Notes: generated by a model not told the origin, from the sequence alone. A DNA stretch of 61,394 bases from Clostridiales bacterium (GCA_022774865.1 JALFLH010000014.1:1-61394); one strand, 5' to 3'; positions 20,560 through 30,040 are shown, counted from the first letter of the stretch. A program made the numbers and translations.

Positions 20560-20587
20560 TTGACTTTTTCGAAAAAGAGCGTATAAT
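20560..20587 (+). promoter_or_regulatory. Promoter of ybxF and the str genes
   Basis: TTGACT (20560-20565), 16 bases, perfect TATAAT (20582-20587). This provides transcription of ybxF-rpsL-rpsG-fusA independent of rpoBC. Confidence 0.7.
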
Positions 20588-20636
20588 AAGTAACCGTATG
20601 GACACAAAAAACGAATCCCCCAAAGAGGGCTGCGCC

Positions 20637-20963
20637 ATGCTGCGGCAGCTTGACCGGGGCCGGATTGTGGTAGGGGCGAAGCAGCTGCGCAAGGCGCTGG
20701 AAAGCGGACGCGCTGCGTGCGTCTTCCTGGCTCGCAACGCAGATCCCGCCATTACCGGGCCGATTGAGGCGATGTGCCAACGCTGCAACGTGGAGTACGT
20801 CTGGGTCCCGACCAAGCAGGAGCTTGGACGCGCCTGTGGAATCGATGTTGGCGCGGCGGCAGCAGCCGCCATTCAAGAAACGTTTCTACCGGCTTCTGCC
20901 GTAGAATATAACCCGCCAGAAGGCGAGAATCAAAGAAAGGAGAAATTAGATGCCTACTTTTAA
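20637..20963 (+). CDS. ybxF: L7Ae-family K-turn RNA-binding protein (YbxF-like)
   Basis: A 108-residue protein of the L7Ae/L30e/S12e family, starting [23 protein letters not shown]. The family fold is shown by [29 protein letters not shown] and [21 protein letters not shown]. subtilis YbxF binds kink-turn RNAs and sits in the same place, between rpoC and rpsL. An upstream in-frame ATG at 20598 lies only ~11 bases past the -10, leaving no room for a ribosome binding site, so I prefer 20637 behind AGAGGGC. The stop overlaps the rpsL start by 14 bases. The tail is longer than in B. subtilis (82 residues) and is hydrophilic. Confidence 0.85.
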   Translation: MLRQLDRGRIVVGAKQLRKALESGRAACVFLARNADPAITGPIEAMCQRCNVEYVWVPTKQELGRACGIDVGAAAAAAIQETFLPASAVEYNPPEGENQRKEKLDAYF

Positions 20964-21375
20964 TCAGCTTGTCCGGAGCGGCCGGAAGCAGGCCACCTAC
21001 AAGTCCACCGCTCCCGCTCTGCAGAGAGGTCTGAACACGCTGGAGAACAAGGCTACCAATCTGCCTTCCCCCCAGAAGCGCGGTGTCTGCACGGCTGTGC
21101 GTACCACCACCCCCAAGAAGCCCAACTCTGCGCTGCGTAAGATCGCCCGTGTGCGCCTGACCAACGGTATGGAAGTTTCCGCTTACATTCCCGGTGTGGG
21201 TCACAACCTGCAGGAGCACTCCGTGGTTCTGATCCGCGGCGGCCGTGTTAAGGATCTTCCCGGTGTCCGTTACCACATCATCCGTGGTACGCTGGATACT
21301 CAGGGCGTACAGAACCGGATGCAGTCCCGTTCCAAGTACGGTGCCAAGCGGCCCAAGGCCGGCAAGAAGAAGTAA
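20950..21375 (+). CDS. rpsL: 30S ribosomal protein S12
   Basis: The 141-residue S12, located at the decoding centre. The family start [13 protein letters not shown] and the conserved [11 protein letters not shown] and [28 protein letters not shown] blocks are intact. Both lysines whose change gives streptomycin resistance (within TPKKPNS and GRVKDLPG) are present, so a sensitive-type protein is expected. Its start lies inside the end of ybxF, so translation is coupled. A 163-base spacer separates it from rpsG, longer than usual in the str operon. Confidence 0.97.
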   Translation: MPTFNQLVRSGRKQATYKSTAPALQRGLNTLENKATNLPSPQKRGVCTAVRTTTPKKPNSALRKIARVRLTNGMEVSAYIPGVGHNLQEHSVVLIRGGRVKDLPGVRYHIIRGTLDTQGVQNRMQSRSKYGAKRPKAGKKK

Positions 21376-21538
21376 TTCCTGCCTGACCGACAAATTCTGA
21401 ATTTTCCCACGCCCTTTCGCAAGGCAAAGCCTTGCCACAGCGTTTTTATATACATGATAGAAACCTCTGGCCAGGCACAACGAAAGACTCACTTTCGAGT
21501 ACCGATGAAATCATTTTTTTATGAAGGAGGGAAGCAAA
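21376..21538 (+). other. Long rpsL-rpsG spacer with a hairpin
   Basis: This non-coding spacer has a perfect 7-bp hairpin GCAAGGC/GCCTTGC (21419-21425 with 21429-21435) and a weaker CGAAAG/CTTTCG pairing near 21480-21500. No T-tract or convincing promoter is seen. In E. coli the S12-S7 spacer carries the S7 autoregulatory target, so a similar role is possible but unproven. Confidence 0.4.
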
Positions 21539-22009
21539 GTGCCCAGAAGAGGTAATGTTCCCAAGAGAGAGGTCCTCCCGGATCCGAATTATAACTCCGT
21601 TCTGGTTACGAAGCTCGTCAACAGCATCATGCTCGACGGCAAGAAGGGCGTTGCCCAGAAGGTCGTCTATGGTGCCTTTGAAATCGTAGAGAACAAGACC
21701 GGCAAAATCGGTCTGGAAGTATTCCAGCAGGCCATGGAAAATATCATGCCCGCCGTGGAGCTGAAGGCTCGCCGCGTGGGTGGCGCGACCTATCAGGTGC
21801 CTATTGAAGTTCGCCCTGACCGCCGTCAGACCCTGGGTCTGCGCTGGCTGACCACTTACAGCCGGGCTCGCAGCGAGAACACCATGAAGGAACGCCTGGC
21901 TGCTGAGATCATGGATGCGGCCAACAATACCGGCGCGTCCGTGAAGAAGCGCGACGACGTCCACAAGATGGCTGATGCCAACAAGGCGTTCGCGCACTTC
22001 CGTTGGTAA
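21539..22009 (+). CDS. rpsG: 30S ribosomal protein S7
   Basis: The 156-residue S7, exactly the usual length, if translation begins at the GTG at 21539 behind GAAGGAGGG. This gives the family start [17 protein letters not shown]7 organises the 3' major domain of 16S rRNA at the head of the 30S subunit. The [32 protein letters not shown] block is intact. fusA follows after 15 bases. An in-frame ATG six codons upstream lies within the ribosome binding site and is not the start. Confidence 0.97.
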   Translation: MPRRGNVPKREVLPDPNYNSVLVTKLVNSIMLDGKKGVAQKVVYGAFEIVENKTGKIGLEVFQQAMENIMPAVELKARRVGGATYQVPIEVRPDRRQTLGLRWLTTYSRARSENTMKERLAAEIMDAANNTGASVKKRDDVHKMADANKAFAHFRW

Positions 22010-22024
22010 TAAAGGAGAAAACCA

Positions 22025-24103
22025 ATGCCTAGACAGTATTCTCTGGAGAATACCAGAAACTTCGGCATCATGGCACACATCGATGCCGGCAAGACTACCA
22101 CCACCGAGCGTATTCTGTTCTACACCGGTAAGAACTACAAGATCGGTGAGACGCACGATGGCTCCGCCACCATGGACTGGATGGTTCAGGAGCAGGAGCG
22201 TGGTATTACCATCACCTCCGCTGCTACCACCTGCTTCTGGAAAGGCTGCCGTCTGAACATCATCGACACCCCGGGCCACGTGGATTTCACCGTTGAGGTG
22301 GAGCGCAGCCTGCGCGTTCTGGACGGTGCTGTTACCGTGCTCTGCGCCAAGGGCGGCGTTGAGCCCCAGACCGAGACCGTCTGGCGTCAGGCCGATGAGT
22401 ATAAGGTTCCCCGCATGATCTACGTCAACAAGATGGACATCATGGGCGCCGACTTCTACCGCGTGCTGGATATGATTCACGAGCGTCTGAAGTGCAACGC
22501 CGTGCCGATCCAGCTGCCTATCGGCAGCGAGTCCTTCTTCAAGGGCAATGTGGATCTGCTCACCATGAAGGCCAATGTCTTCTATGATGAACTGGGCAAG
22601 GATGTGCGGGTTGAGGATATTCCCGAGGATATGGTTGATATCTGCGAGGAGTATCACGAGAAGCTGATGGACGCCGTCACCGCACTGGACGACGATCTGG
22701 CCATGATGTATCTGGAAGGCGAGGAAATCCCCGTCGACATGATCAAAAAGGTCATTCGCCGCGCCACCATCGCCAATGAGATGGTGCCCGTGACCTGCGG
22801 CACCTCTTACAAGAATAAGGGTGTGCAGGAACTGCTGGATGCCGTTGTGGATTATATGCCCAGCCCCCTGGATAAGAAGGGCATCAAGGGTGTTAATCCC
22901 GAGACCGAGGAAGAGGACTTCCGTCCCGCCTCCGATGATGCGCCGTTCTCCGCCCTGGCGTTTAAGATTGCCACGGACCCCTATGTGGGCAAGTTGTGCT
23001 ACTTCCGTGTGTACTCCGGTACGCTGGAGAAGGGCACTACCGTGTTGAATTGCACCAAGGGTGTCAACGAGCGTATGGGCCGTATCCTGCAGATGCACGC
23101 GAATCACCGGGAAGATCTGGACAAGGTCTACGCCGGTGACATTGCCGCCGTCGTGGGCGTGAAGAACACCACCACCGGCGATACGCTGTGCGATGAGGAT
23201 CACCCCATCATTCTGGAGTCCATGGTGTTCCCCGAGCCTGTTATCGAGGTCGCCATTGAGCCCAAGACCAAGGCCGGCCAGGAAAAGATGGGCATTGCCC
23301 TGTCCAAGCTGGCTGAAGAGGATCCCACCTTCCGCACCTACACCAACAAGGAAACCGGACAGACCATCATCGCCGGTATGGGCGAGCTGCATCTGGAGAT
23401 CATTGTTGACCGTCTGCTGCGTGAGTTCAAGGTGGAAGCCAACGTCGGTGCGCCTCAGGTTTCCTACAAGGAGACGATCCGCAAGGCGGTGGATCAGGAG
23501 ACCAAGTATGCCCGTCAGTCCGGCGGTAAGGGTCAGTATGGCCACGTTAAAATCCACGTGGAGCCCAACGAGCCCGGTAAGGGTTACGAGTTCATCAACG
23601 CGGTCGTGGGCGGCGCCATTCCCAAGGAGTATATCCCCGCGGTCGACGCCGGTATTCAGGGCGCGATGGAGGCTGGCGTTCTGGCCGGCTATCCCGTTGT
23701 GGACGTGAAGGTCACGCTGTATGACGGCTCTTATCACGAGGTCGACTCCTCCGAAATGGCCTTTAAGATCGCCGGTTCCATGGCGTTCAAGGAAGCCTGC
23801 CGGAAAGCCAACCCCACCATTCTGGAGCCTATCATGAAGGTTTCCGTCAACGTGCCCGATGAATACATGGGCACCGTTATCGGTGATATCACGGCTCGCC
23901 GCGGCAACATTCTGGGACAGATCACCCGTACCGGCTCCGTCCAGATTGATGCCAACGTGCCGCTGGCGGAGATGTTCGGTTATGCTACCGACCTGCGGAG
24001 CAAGACCCAGGGACGCGGTAACTATACCATGGAGCCCAGCCACAATGCCGAGCTGCCCAAGTCCAAGACCGACGAGCTGATCAAGGCGCGCACGCAGGGC
24101 TAA
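22025..24103 (+). CDS. fusA: Elongation factor G
   Basis: A 692-residue translational GTPase that drives tRNA-mRNA translocation and, with RRF, ribosome recycling. The P-loop [19 protein letters not shown] is near residue 20, followed by switch [10 protein letters not shown] and the NKMD specificity motif. The C-terminal domains IV-V carry [18 protein letters not shown] and the RRGNILGQ segment. It resembles canonical EF-G in length and motifs; there is no sign of a TetM-like protection variant. It lies between rpsG and tuf in standard str order. tuf has its own promoter in the 132-base gap that follows. Confidence 0.97.
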   Translation: MPRQYSLENTRNFGIMAHIDAGKTTTTERILFYTGKNYKIGETHDGSATMDWMVQEQERGITITSAATTCFWKGCRLNIIDTPGHVDFTVEVERSLRVLDGAVTVLCAKGGVEPQTETVWRQADEYKVPRMIYVNKMDIMGADFYRVLDMIHERLKCNAVPIQLPIGSESFFKGNVDLLTMKANVFYDELGKDVRVEDIPEDMVDICEEYHEKLMDAVTALDDDLAMMYLEGEEIPVDMIKKVIRRATIANEMVPVTCGTSYKNKGVQELLDAVVDYMPSPLDKKGIKGVNPETEEEDFRPASDDAPFSALAFKIATDPYVGKLCYFRVYSGTLEKGTTVLNCTKGVNERMGRILQMHANHREDLDKVYAGDIAAVVGVKNTTTGDTLCDEDHPIILESMVFPEPVIEVAIEPKTKAGQEKMGIALSKLAEEDPTFRTYTNKETGQTIIAGMGELHLEIIVDRLLREFKVEANVGAPQVSYKETIRKAVDQETKYARQSGGKGQYGHVKIHVEPNEPGKGYEFINAVVGGAIPKEYIPAVDAGIQGAMEAGVLAGYPVVDVKVTLYDGSYHEVDSSEMAFKIAGSMAFKEACRKANPTILEPIMKVSVNVPDEYMGTVIGDITARRGNILGQITRTGSVQIDANVPLAEMFGYATDLRSKTQGRGNYTMEPSHNAELPKSKTDELIKARTQG

Positions 24104-24128
24104 TTTGACGCAAAATTAAAAAAATCTC

Positions 24129-24157
24129 TTGTGTTTCCGCATGGATTGTAGTATGAT
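24129..24157 (+). promoter_or_regulatory. Promoter of tuf
   Basis: TTGTGT (24129-24134), 17 bases, TATGAT (24152-24157). A perfect 5-bp hairpin GTGCG/CGCAC (24169-24182) would sit near the 5' end of the mRNA. Confidence 0.6.
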
Positions 24158-24235
24158 ATATGCGATGTGTGCGGAATCGCACCAAATGACTGTCGTTTAT
24201 TTTTTAACACTCACGAAATAGGAGGAATATTTCAA

Positions 24236-25438
24236 ATGGCAAAGCAGAAGTTTGAAAGAACCAAGCCCCATGTCAACATCGGCACCATTGGCCACGTTGA
24301 CCACGGCAAGACCACTCTGACCGCCGCTATCACCAAGTATCTGGCCATGAAGGGCCAGGCTCAGTTCGAGGACTACGCTTCCATCGACAAGGCTCCCGAA
24401 GAGAAGGCTCGTGGTATCACGATCAACACCGCCCACGTCGAGTACGAGACCGACAAGCGTCACTACGCCCACGTTGACTGCCCGGGTCACGCTGACTATA
24501 TCAAGAACATGATCACCGGTGCTGCTCAGATGGACGGCGCCATTCTGGTTATCGCTGCGACCGACGGCCCCATGGCGCAGACCCGTGAGCACCTGCTGCT
24601 GGCCCGTCAGGTCGGCGTGCCCTATATCGTTGTGTTCCTGAACAAGTGCGATCAGGTCGACGACGAGGAGCTGCTGGAGCTGGTCGAGATGGAAGTCCGT
24701 GAGACCCTGAGCGAGTACGAGTTCCCCGGCGACGACGTGCCCATCATCAAGGGTTCCGCGCTGAACGCGCTGGTTTCCGAGTCCAAGGATCCCGACGCTC
24801 CTGAGTATGCCTGCATCAAGGAGCTGATGGACGCTGTTGACAACTATATCCCCACTCCCGAGCGTAACGACAATCTGCCCTTCCTGATGCCCGTTGAAGA
24901 CGTGTTCACCATCTCCGGCCGTGGTACCGTTGCGACCGGCCGTGTGGAGCGTGGCATGGTCAAGAAGAACGAGCCTGTTGAGATCGTTGGCCTGCGTGAG
25001 GACAAGCTGTCCACCGTCGTGACCGACATTGAGATGTTCCACAAGCTGCTGGACTTCGCTGAGGCCGGTGACAATATCGGTGCGCTGCTGCGTGGTATCG
25101 ACAAGAAGAACATCGAGCGTGGCCAGGTTCTGTGCAAGCCCGGTTCCATCCATCCTCACACCAAGTTCAAGGGTCAGGTTTACGTCCTGTCCAAGGACGA
25201 GGGTGGCCGTCACACTCCTTTCTTCAACAACTACCGTCCCCAGTTCTACTTCCGTACCACTGACGTGACCGGCATCATCACCCTGCCCGAGGGCGTCGAG
25301 ATGTGCATGCCCGGCGATAACGTTGTGATGAGCGTGGAACTGATCACCCCCATCGCTATTGAGAAGGGCCTGCGTTTCGCTATCCGTGAAGGCGGCCGTA
25401 CCGTCGGTTCCGGCGTTGTCACCGAGATTGACGAGTAA
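24236..25438 (+). CDS. tuf: Elongation factor Tu
   Basis: A 400-residue GTPase that delivers aminoacyl-tRNA to the ribosome. The start [33 protein letters not shown] follows TAGGAGGAA; upstream frame is discarded. The motifs [22 protein letters not shown] and NKCDQVDD and the domain 2-3 blocks ([21 protein letters not shown]) are all intact. Codon bias is extreme. It has its own promoter after fusA and a strong terminator, so it can be made in excess over EF-G. It is the only tuf copy in the window. Confidence 0.98.
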   Translation: MAKQKFERTKPHVNIGTIGHVDHGKTTLTAAITKYLAMKGQAQFEDYASIDKAPEEKARGITINTAHVEYETDKRHYAHVDCPGHADYIKNMITGAAQMDGAILVIAATDGPMAQTREHLLLARQVGVPYIVVFLNKCDQVDDEELLELVEMEVRETLSEYEFPGDDVPIIKGSALNALVSESKDPDAPEYACIKELMDAVDNYIPTPERNDNLPFLMPVEDVFTISGRGTVATGRVERGMVKKNEPVEIVGLREDKLSTVVTDIEMFHKLLDFAEAGDNIGALLRGIDKKNIERGQVLCKPGSIHPHTKFKGQVYVLSKDEGGRHTPFFNNYRPQFYFRTTDVTGIITLPEGVEMCMPGDNVVMSVELITPIAIEKGLRFAIREGGRTVGSGVVTEIDE

Positions 25439-25461
25439 TTCTTAGCACAATCTTTGATTTG

Positions 25462-25493
25462 AATTCCCCAGCCGCAAGGCTGGGGAATTTTTT
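25462..25493 (+). terminator. Terminator of tuf
   Basis: A perfect 12-bp stem (25462-25473 with 25478-25489), GCAA loop and following T run, 23 bases after the tuf stop. Confidence 0.93.
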
Positions 25494-25537
25494 GCGTTGT
25501 TTGGCCGGCTGCGTGCATCCGTTTCCATCGGCGGCGC

Positions 25538-25574
25538 AAAAAAAGCACCGCAGGAAAAATCCCTGCGGTGCTTT
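25538..25574 (-). terminator. Terminator of rnpB
   Basis: On the minus strand a 13-bp stem (25562-25574 with 25542-25554) is followed by T residues at 25538-25544. It directly follows the 3' end of RNase P RNA. Confidence 0.85.
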
Positions 25575-25576
25575 TC

Positions 25577-25944
25577 ACGCGATCTGGTCTGTAAGCCGGG
25601 TTCTGTTTTGACAGCCATCTATCTAGTCCCGCAATCGCTCACGGGATCCAGCCGCCTCCTCGGGACGACCGGGTCAGTCGTATGTCCCTCCTCGGCGTTG
25701 CTCCGGATAGAGTTTACATCGTAAAACCCATGTCTCCATGGGCCGGGTGCGCTCTTGCCGCACCTTTTCACCCTTGCCGCCCTAACATCACCCGAAGTGG
25801 TGAAAGAACGGCGGTATCTCTCTGTTGCACTTGTCCTGGGGTCACCCCCGGCGGGCGTTACCCGTTATCCTTACCCTGTGGAGCCCGGACTTTCCTCACG
25901 CGGTTCCTTTCGGAATCCGTCCGCGGCTGTCCAACCTGGTCGCG
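25577..25944 (-). ncRNA. rnpB: RNase P RNA, bacterial type A
   Basis: The catalytic RNA that removes 5' leaders from pre-tRNAs. Read on the minus strand it has the conserved GAGGAAAGTCCGGGCTCC, the ACAGAGAGATACCGCC block, GGTAAGGGTGAAAAGGTGCGG and the 3' AACCCGGCTTACAG, all type A (E. coli-like) landmarks. The termini CGCGA and TCGCG can pair as helix P1. The 5' end is placed 7 bases past a perfect-spacing promoter, and the 3' end just before the terminator hairpin, giving ~368 nt. Both ends are uncertain by a few bases. Short open frames predicted across it are spurious. Confidence 0.95.
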
Positions 25945-25949
25945 GAAAT

Positions 25950-25978
25950 ATTGTAACCCATCATCGGCCGATTGTCAA
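25950..25978 (-). promoter_or_regulatory. Promoter of rnpB
   Basis: On the minus strand a perfect TTGACA (25973-25978), 17 bases, TACAAT (25950-25955). The -35 lies 5 bases from the -35 of the divergent murD promoter. Confidence 0.82.
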
Positions 25979-25983
25979 ACATC

Positions 25984-26012
25984 TTGAAAATTCTTTTCCG
26001 AGGGGATATACT
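25984..26012 (+). promoter_or_regulatory. Promoter of murD
   Basis: TTGAAA (25984-25989), 17 bases, TATACT (26007-26012), 31 bases before the murD start. It is back-to-back with the rnpB promoter. Confidence 0.68.
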
Positions 26013-26043
26013 ATTCCTATCTGAATGAAACGGGGCGTGAGAC

Positions 26044-27408
26044 ATGAGTTGCGCGTTTGAAACCTATTTTGAATCTCTGAAAGGGAAAAAAATTGCCGTA
26101 TTTGGTCTTGGAGTCAGCAACCGGCCGCTGGTGCGGCTGCTGCTGGAGTTTGGCTGCGATGTGCTGGGCTGCGACCGCACACCCCGGGAGAAACTGGACG
26201 CCGAGGTTCTGGAACTGGAAGCGGCTGGGTGCAAGCTCAGCGTGGGGGACGGCTATCTGGATCATCTGGATGCCGATCTGGTGTTCCGCACCCCGGGAAT
26301 GCACCCCGGCAACCCGGCGCTGGAAGATCTCCGGTCGAAGGGCGCGGAAGTGACCAGCGAGATGGAGGTTTTCTTCGAGGTATGTCCCTGCACCATCCTG
26401 GCCGTCACCGGTTCCGACGGAAAGACCACCACCACGACCCTGATTTCCGAAATGCTGAAAGCGGCAGGGAAAACGGTATGGGTAGGCGGCAATATCGGCG
26501 CACCGCTGTTGCCCCGGGTGCGGGAGATGAACCCGGAGGACTATGCCGTGGTGGAGCTCAGCTCCTTCCAGCTTATGGACATGAAGCGCAGCCCCCATAT
26601 CGCGGTGGTGACCAATCTGGCGCCCAACCATCTGGATATCCATAAGGATATGGACGAATATGTGGAAGCAAAAAAGACGATTTTCCGTTATCAGGGCAGG
26701 GAGGATATTCTGGTGGTCAACGCCGACAACGCCATTACCGCCTCCTTCAAGGGAAACGGCGTTACCAGGACATTCTCCCGGCAGGGAAGGGACGCCTATG
26801 TCCGCGTGGTGGGCGACACCATCACCCGGGGCGGCGTGCCGGTGCTGAAAAAGGGCGATATTCTGATCCCCGGCGAACATAATGTGGAGAATTACATGGC
26901 GGCCATTGCGGCGGTGGACGGCCTTGTGGACGATGAAACCATTCGTCAGGTGGCGAAAACCTTCGGCGGCGTGGAACACCGCATCGAACTGGTGCGGGTC
27001 AAGGACGGGGTGCGGTATTATAACGACTCCATTGCGTCCAGCCCCAGCCGTACCATCGCGGGACTGCGCAGTTTCCCGGAAAAGGTGATTCTGATTGCCG
27101 GCGGCTATGACAAGCACATCCCCTATGATGTGTTGGGCCCGGAGATCTGCGCGCATGTGAAGCTGCTGGTGCTGGGCGGCGCAACCGGGCCGAAAATTCG
27201 CGCGGCGGTGGAGGATTGTCCGGATTACAGACCCGGCTGCCCGGAAATCGTGGACTGCGGCGATTTCACTGCGGCGGTAAAGGCGGCCGCGGCTGCTGCC
27301 CGGAGCGGGGATGTGGTGCTCATGAGCCCGGCCAGCGCGGCCTTTGACCAGTTTAAAAACTTCATGGCGCGGGGCAAATACTTCAAGGATATGGTTATGG
27401 AGCTGTAA
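26044..27408 (+). CDS. murD: UDP-N-acetylmuramoyl-L-alanine--D-glutamate ligase
   Basis: A 454-residue Mur ligase that adds D-glutamate to UDP-MurNAc-L-Ala using ATP, in cytoplasmic peptidoglycan precursor synthesis. The N-terminal Rossmann-like domain begins KKIAVFGLGVSNRPLVRLLLEFG. The ATP loop GSDGKTTTT includes Lys127, and the central domain has NLAPNHLDIHKDMDEYVEAKKTIF. The C-terminal domain shows YNDSIASSPSRTIAGLRSF and SPASAAFDQFKNFMARG, diagnostic of MurD rather than other Mur ligases. It is not in a cell-wall cluster here but heads an operon with ispD and ispF. ispD begins 4 bases after its stop. Confidence 0.95.
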   Translation: MSCAFETYFESLKGKKIAVFGLGVSNRPLVRLLLEFGCDVLGCDRTPREKLDAEVLELEAAGCKLSVGDGYLDHLDADLVFRTPGMHPGNPALEDLRSKGAEVTSEMEVFFEVCPCTILAVTGSDGKTTTTTLISEMLKAAGKTVWVGGNIGAPLLPRVREMNPEDYAVVELSSFQLMDMKRSPHIAVVTNLAPNHLDIHKDMDEYVEAKKTIFRYQGREDILVVNADNAITASFKGNGVTRTFSRQGRDAYVRVVGDTITRGGVPVLKKGDILIPGEHNVENYMAAIAAVDGLVDDETIRQVAKTFGGVEHRIELVRVKDGVRYYNDSIASSPSRTIAGLRSFPEKVILIAGGYDKHIPYDVLGPEICAHVKLLVLGGATGPKIRAAVEDCPDYRPGCPEIVDCGDFTAAVKAAAAAARSGDVVLMSPASAAFDQFKNFMARGKYFKDMVMEL

Positions 27409-27412
27409 CAAA

Positions 27413-28135
27413 ATGGATTTGACCAAAGTTGCGCAGGGAATGCGGAAGGTGCTTCCCCTGAAATACTGCGGCGCGGTGATTGTGGCCGCCGGGACGGCTT
27501 CCCGGATGGGTGGCATTGATAAGGTAATGGCCGAACTGGATGGGGAACCCATGATTGCGCGGACGGTGCGCACGTTTCAAAACTGCGACGCCATCTCCGA
27601 GATTGTGGTGGTAACCCGCCCGGATCTGATCGTGCCCATCATGAGCCTGTGCGCCGGATTTGACAAGGTAAAAGCGGTGGTAGCCGGGGGCGCTTCCAGG
27701 CAGGAATCGGTGAAGCTGGGGCTGAACGCCCTGTCCAATCGGGTGCAGCTTGTGGCCGTTCAGGATGGGGCGCGTCCGCTTGTCAGCGACGAGGTGATCG
27801 ACCGGACGGTACGGGCTGCGCACAGTTACGGAGCGGCGGCTCCCGCCGTGCCGGTGAAGGACACCATTAAGGTGGCGCAGGGGGGTCTGGTGGCGTCTAC
27901 GCCTGAGCGGAGCCAGCTTCGCGCGGTGCAGACACCGCAGGTATTTGACTTTGACCTGCTGCGCGGGGCGCTGAAAAAAGCGGAGGCGGAGAATCTGACC
28001 GTGACGGACGACTGCTCTGCCGTGGAGCAGATGGGCATGTCGGTCAAGCTGGTGGAGGGCGACGAACGGAACATCAAAATCACCACGCCCCTGGATTTGA
28101 AAATGGCGGCGCTGCTGCTGGAGGAGAACAAATGA
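27413..28135 (+). CDS. ispD: 2-C-methyl-D-erythritol 4-phosphate cytidylyltransferase
   Basis: A 240-residue MEP-pathway enzyme that makes CDP-methylerythritol from CTP and MEP. The nucleotide-binding signature [13 protein letters not shown] lies near residue 30, and the family motifs [24 protein letters not shown] and [14 protein letters not shown] follow. The ATG at 27413 has GGAG about ten bases upstream. The protein carries ~15 more N-terminal residues than the minimal family, and Met at 27440 is an alternative start. It overlaps ispF by four bases (ATGA), so IspD and IspF, two isoprenoid steps, are translationally coupled. Confidence 0.94.
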   Translation: MDLTKVAQGMRKVLPLKYCGAVIVAAGTASRMGGIDKVMAELDGEPMIARTVRTFQNCDAISEIVVVTRPDLIVPIMSLCAGFDKVKAVVAGGASRQESVKLGLNALSNRVQLVAVQDGARPLVSDEVIDRTVRAAHSYGAAAPAVPVKDTIKVAQGGLVASTPERSQLRAVQTPQVFDFDLLRGALKKAEAENLTVTDDCSAVEQMGMSVKLVEGDERNIKITTPLDLKMAALLLEENK

Positions 28136-28602
28136 GAATCGGACATGGCTATGATGTGCACCGTCTGGCGGAGGGGAGAGACCTGATTCTGGCCGGCGTG
28201 AAGATCGACTATCCGCTTGGACTGGATGGTCACAGCGACGCGGATGTGCTGCTCCACGCGGTTGCCGACGCTCTGCTGGGTGCGGCTGGCCTGGGGGATA
28301 TCGGCCTGCATTTCCCGGATACAGATCCCCGGTACAAGGGTGCGGATTCCCGGATGCTGCTGCGGGTGGTTCGGGAAAAAGTAACCGCCGCTGGATACCG
28401 CATCAGCAACGTGGATGTGACCATGATCGCCCAGAGGCCAAAACTTCGGCCATATATCGGGCAGATGGCGGAGAATCTGGCTTTCGACCTGCAGATCGAT
28501 GTCAGCCGGGTGAATGTGAAAGCCACCACGGAAGAGCATCTTGGCTTTACCGGCGAGGGGCTGGGCATGGCCTGCCACGCGGTCTGTCTGCTGGAAGAAT
28601 AA
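28132..28602 (+). CDS. ispF: 2-C-methyl-D-erythritol 2,4-cyclodiphosphate synthase
   Basis: A 156-residue trimeric enzyme forming ME-2,4-cyclodiphosphate in the MEP pathway. Metal ligands Asp8 and His10 lie in [11 protein letters not shown], with the third His in [19 protein letters not shown]. The substrate-binding [13 protein letters not shown] and the C-terminal [12 protein letters not shown] are intact. It is the usual length. ATGA overlap with ispD and a terminator at 28622 make it the last gene of the murD operon. IspE, which acts between IspD and IspF, is not in the window. Confidence 0.96.
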   Translation: MRIGHGYDVHRLAEGRDLILAGVKIDYPLGLDGHSDADVLLHAVADALLGAAGLGDIGLHFPDTDPRYKGADSRMLLRVVREKVTAAGYRISNVDVTMIAQRPKLRPYIGQMAENLAFDLQIDVSRVNVKATTEEHLGFTGEGLGMACHAVCLLEE

Positions 28603-28621
28603 CGCAATCCGAACATTTTCG

Positions 28622-28654
28622 ACCTCCCGGACATAGATTGTTCCGGGAGGTTTT
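28622..28654 (+). terminator. Terminator of murD-ispD-ispF
   Basis: A 10-bp stem ACCTCCCGGA/TCCGGGAGGT (28622-28631 with 28642-28651), 10-base loop, then TTT. It nearly abuts the next start codon, so partial read-through may feed the DUF3343 gene. Confidence 0.7.
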
Positions 28655-28659
28655 GCGTT

Positions 28660-28914
28660 ATGAACGTCTATTATATCACCTTTCGCTCGGTGACGTTTGC
28701 GCAGCGGGGGGAGGAGATTTTACGAAGGGGAGGCATTTCTTCCGTCCTGCAGCGTACGCCCCGGTGGATGGAGGAGCAGGGCTGCGGCTATTGCCTGCGG
28801 CTGCGCACGGATGATGTTCAAACCGGCGCCGCGCTGCTGCGGGGGAGCCGGATACCGTTTCGGAAGATCTATCTCCAGCAGCCCGAGGGAAACGTGGAGG
28901 AGCTGGCCGTATGA
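28660..28914 (+). CDS. DUF3343 small protein, putative Se/S carrier
   Basis: An 84-residue protein of the DUF3343 family, starting MNVYYITFRSVTFAQRGEEILRRGGI. The family is described as putative selenium/sulfur carrier-like. The conserved cysteine motif is C-G-Y-C at Cys42-Cys45. It overlaps by four bases (ATGA) a cysteine-desulfurase-like gene, strengthening the idea that it accepts sulfur or selenium from the PLP enzyme. selA, selB and selD are not in the window. A terminator hairpin sits directly before its start, with no clear promoter; the hairpin contains the GGAGG that would serve as its ribosome binding site. Family confident, function inferred. Confidence 0.82.
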   Translation: MNVYYITFRSVTFAQRGEEILRRGGISSVLQRTPRWMEEQGCGYCLRLRTDDVQTGAALLRGSRIPFRKIYLQQPEGNVEELAV

Positions 28915-30014
28915 TCTATCTGGATAATGGCGCCACATCCTTTCACAAGCCGGTTCAAGTGCGCCGCGCCATTCTGGACGCCATGATTCGCTGCGCCAAT
29001 CCGGGACGGGGCGGCTACCGGGCTGCCATGGAGGCGGCGAACGAAGTCTTTCGCTGCCGGGAAACGGCGGGACGGATGTTCGGGTGCACGCCGGAACAGG
29101 TGGTTTTTACCTCCAACTGTACCCACGGACTGAACATCGCCATTCGAACGCTGGTAAAGCCCGGCGCAAATGTGGTAATCAGCGGATTTGAACACAACGC
29201 GGTGACCAGAACCCTGTATGGGCTGGGTGCGGTGGTTCATACGGCGGGACGGAAGCTGTTCGATTGGGATGACACCCTGCGGGAATTTGACGCGGCGCTG
29301 AATACCCGGCCGGACGCGGCGGTATTTACCCATGTATCCAATGTATTTGGCTACATTCTCCCGGTGGCGGAGATGGCCGGAATGTGCCGGGCGCGGGGAA
29401 TTCCCTTTGTTGTGGACGCGGCGCAGTCGGCAGGGTGCCTGCCGGTTTCACTGGAGGCGCTGGGAGCGGACTTCATTGCCATGCCGGGGCATAAGGGACT
29501 GCTGGGGCCGCAGGGCACCGGACTGCTGCTGTGCGGGAGAGAACCGGAACCGCTGCTGACAGGCGGAACCGGAAGCGAGTCTGTCCGGCAGGAGATGCCG
29601 GAATTCACACCCGACCGGGCGGAGGCAGGAACGCTGAATGTGCCGGGGATTGCCGGGCTGCGCGCCGGGATGGAATACGTGGAGCAGGTGGGCACGGATC
29701 GCATCCTGAGCCGGGAGAGCCAGTGCGCCCGCCGCTGCGCGGAGGAGCTGGAGAAACTGGGAATGCAAGTTTTTTATGGCGCGCATCAGGCGGGGACGGT
29801 GTCATTCCGGCCGGGTATGGACTGTGAGGCGGCAGCGCAGATTCTTTCCCGCCGGGGGATTGCCGTTCGGGCGGGACTGCACTGCGCGCCGCTTGCCCAT
29901 GAGAGCGCGGGAACGTTGGAGACGGGAACCGTCCGCGTCAGCTTTGGCCATGACGCCTCACCCCGGCAGCTCCGGATGCTGGCGGAGGCCGCGTCCAAAC
30001 TTCCGCCCCGGTAA
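28911..30014 (+). CDS. Cysteine desulfurase-family PLP enzyme
   Basis: A 367-residue class V aminotransferase-fold protein of the cysteine desulfurase/selenocysteine lyase group. The start is MIYLDNGATSFHKP. The PLP-binding lysine is Lys195 in MPGHKGLLGPQGTG, preceded by the cofactor aspartate in VVDAAQSAG. A cysteine is present in the catalytic loop (Cys325 in RAGLHCAPLAH), so sulfur mobilisation from cysteine is plausible. It lacks an IscU partner here and instead overlaps the DUF3343 gene. It resembles a Bacillota subgroup of stand-alone desulfurases. Selenocysteine beta-lyase activity is the main alternative. Confidence 0.87.
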   Translation: MIYLDNGATSFHKPVQVRRAILDAMIRCANPGRGGYRAAMEAANEVFRCRETAGRMFGCTPEQVVFTSNCTHGLNIAIRTLVKPGANVVISGFEHNAVTRTLYGLGAVVHTAGRKLFDWDDTLREFDAALNTRPDAAVFTHVSNVFGYILPVAEMAGMCRARGIPFVVDAAQSAGCLPVSLEALGADFIAMPGHKGLLGPQGTGLLLCGREPEPLLTGGTGSESVRQEMPEFTPDRAEAGTLNVPGIAGLRAGMEYVEQVGTDRILSRESQCARRCAEELEKLGMQVFYGAHQAGTVSFRPGMDCEAAAQILSRRGIAVRAGLHCAPLAHESAGTLETGTVRVSFGHDASPRQLRMLAEAASKLPPR

Positions 30015-30040
30015 TTTCAAAAATTTTTACACATTTTCTA

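Noticed and set aside
25497..26024. Short plus-strand open frames across 25497-26024
   Set aside because: They overlap RNase P RNA, its terminator and its promoter on the other strand. Their predicted peptides are translations of structural RNA.
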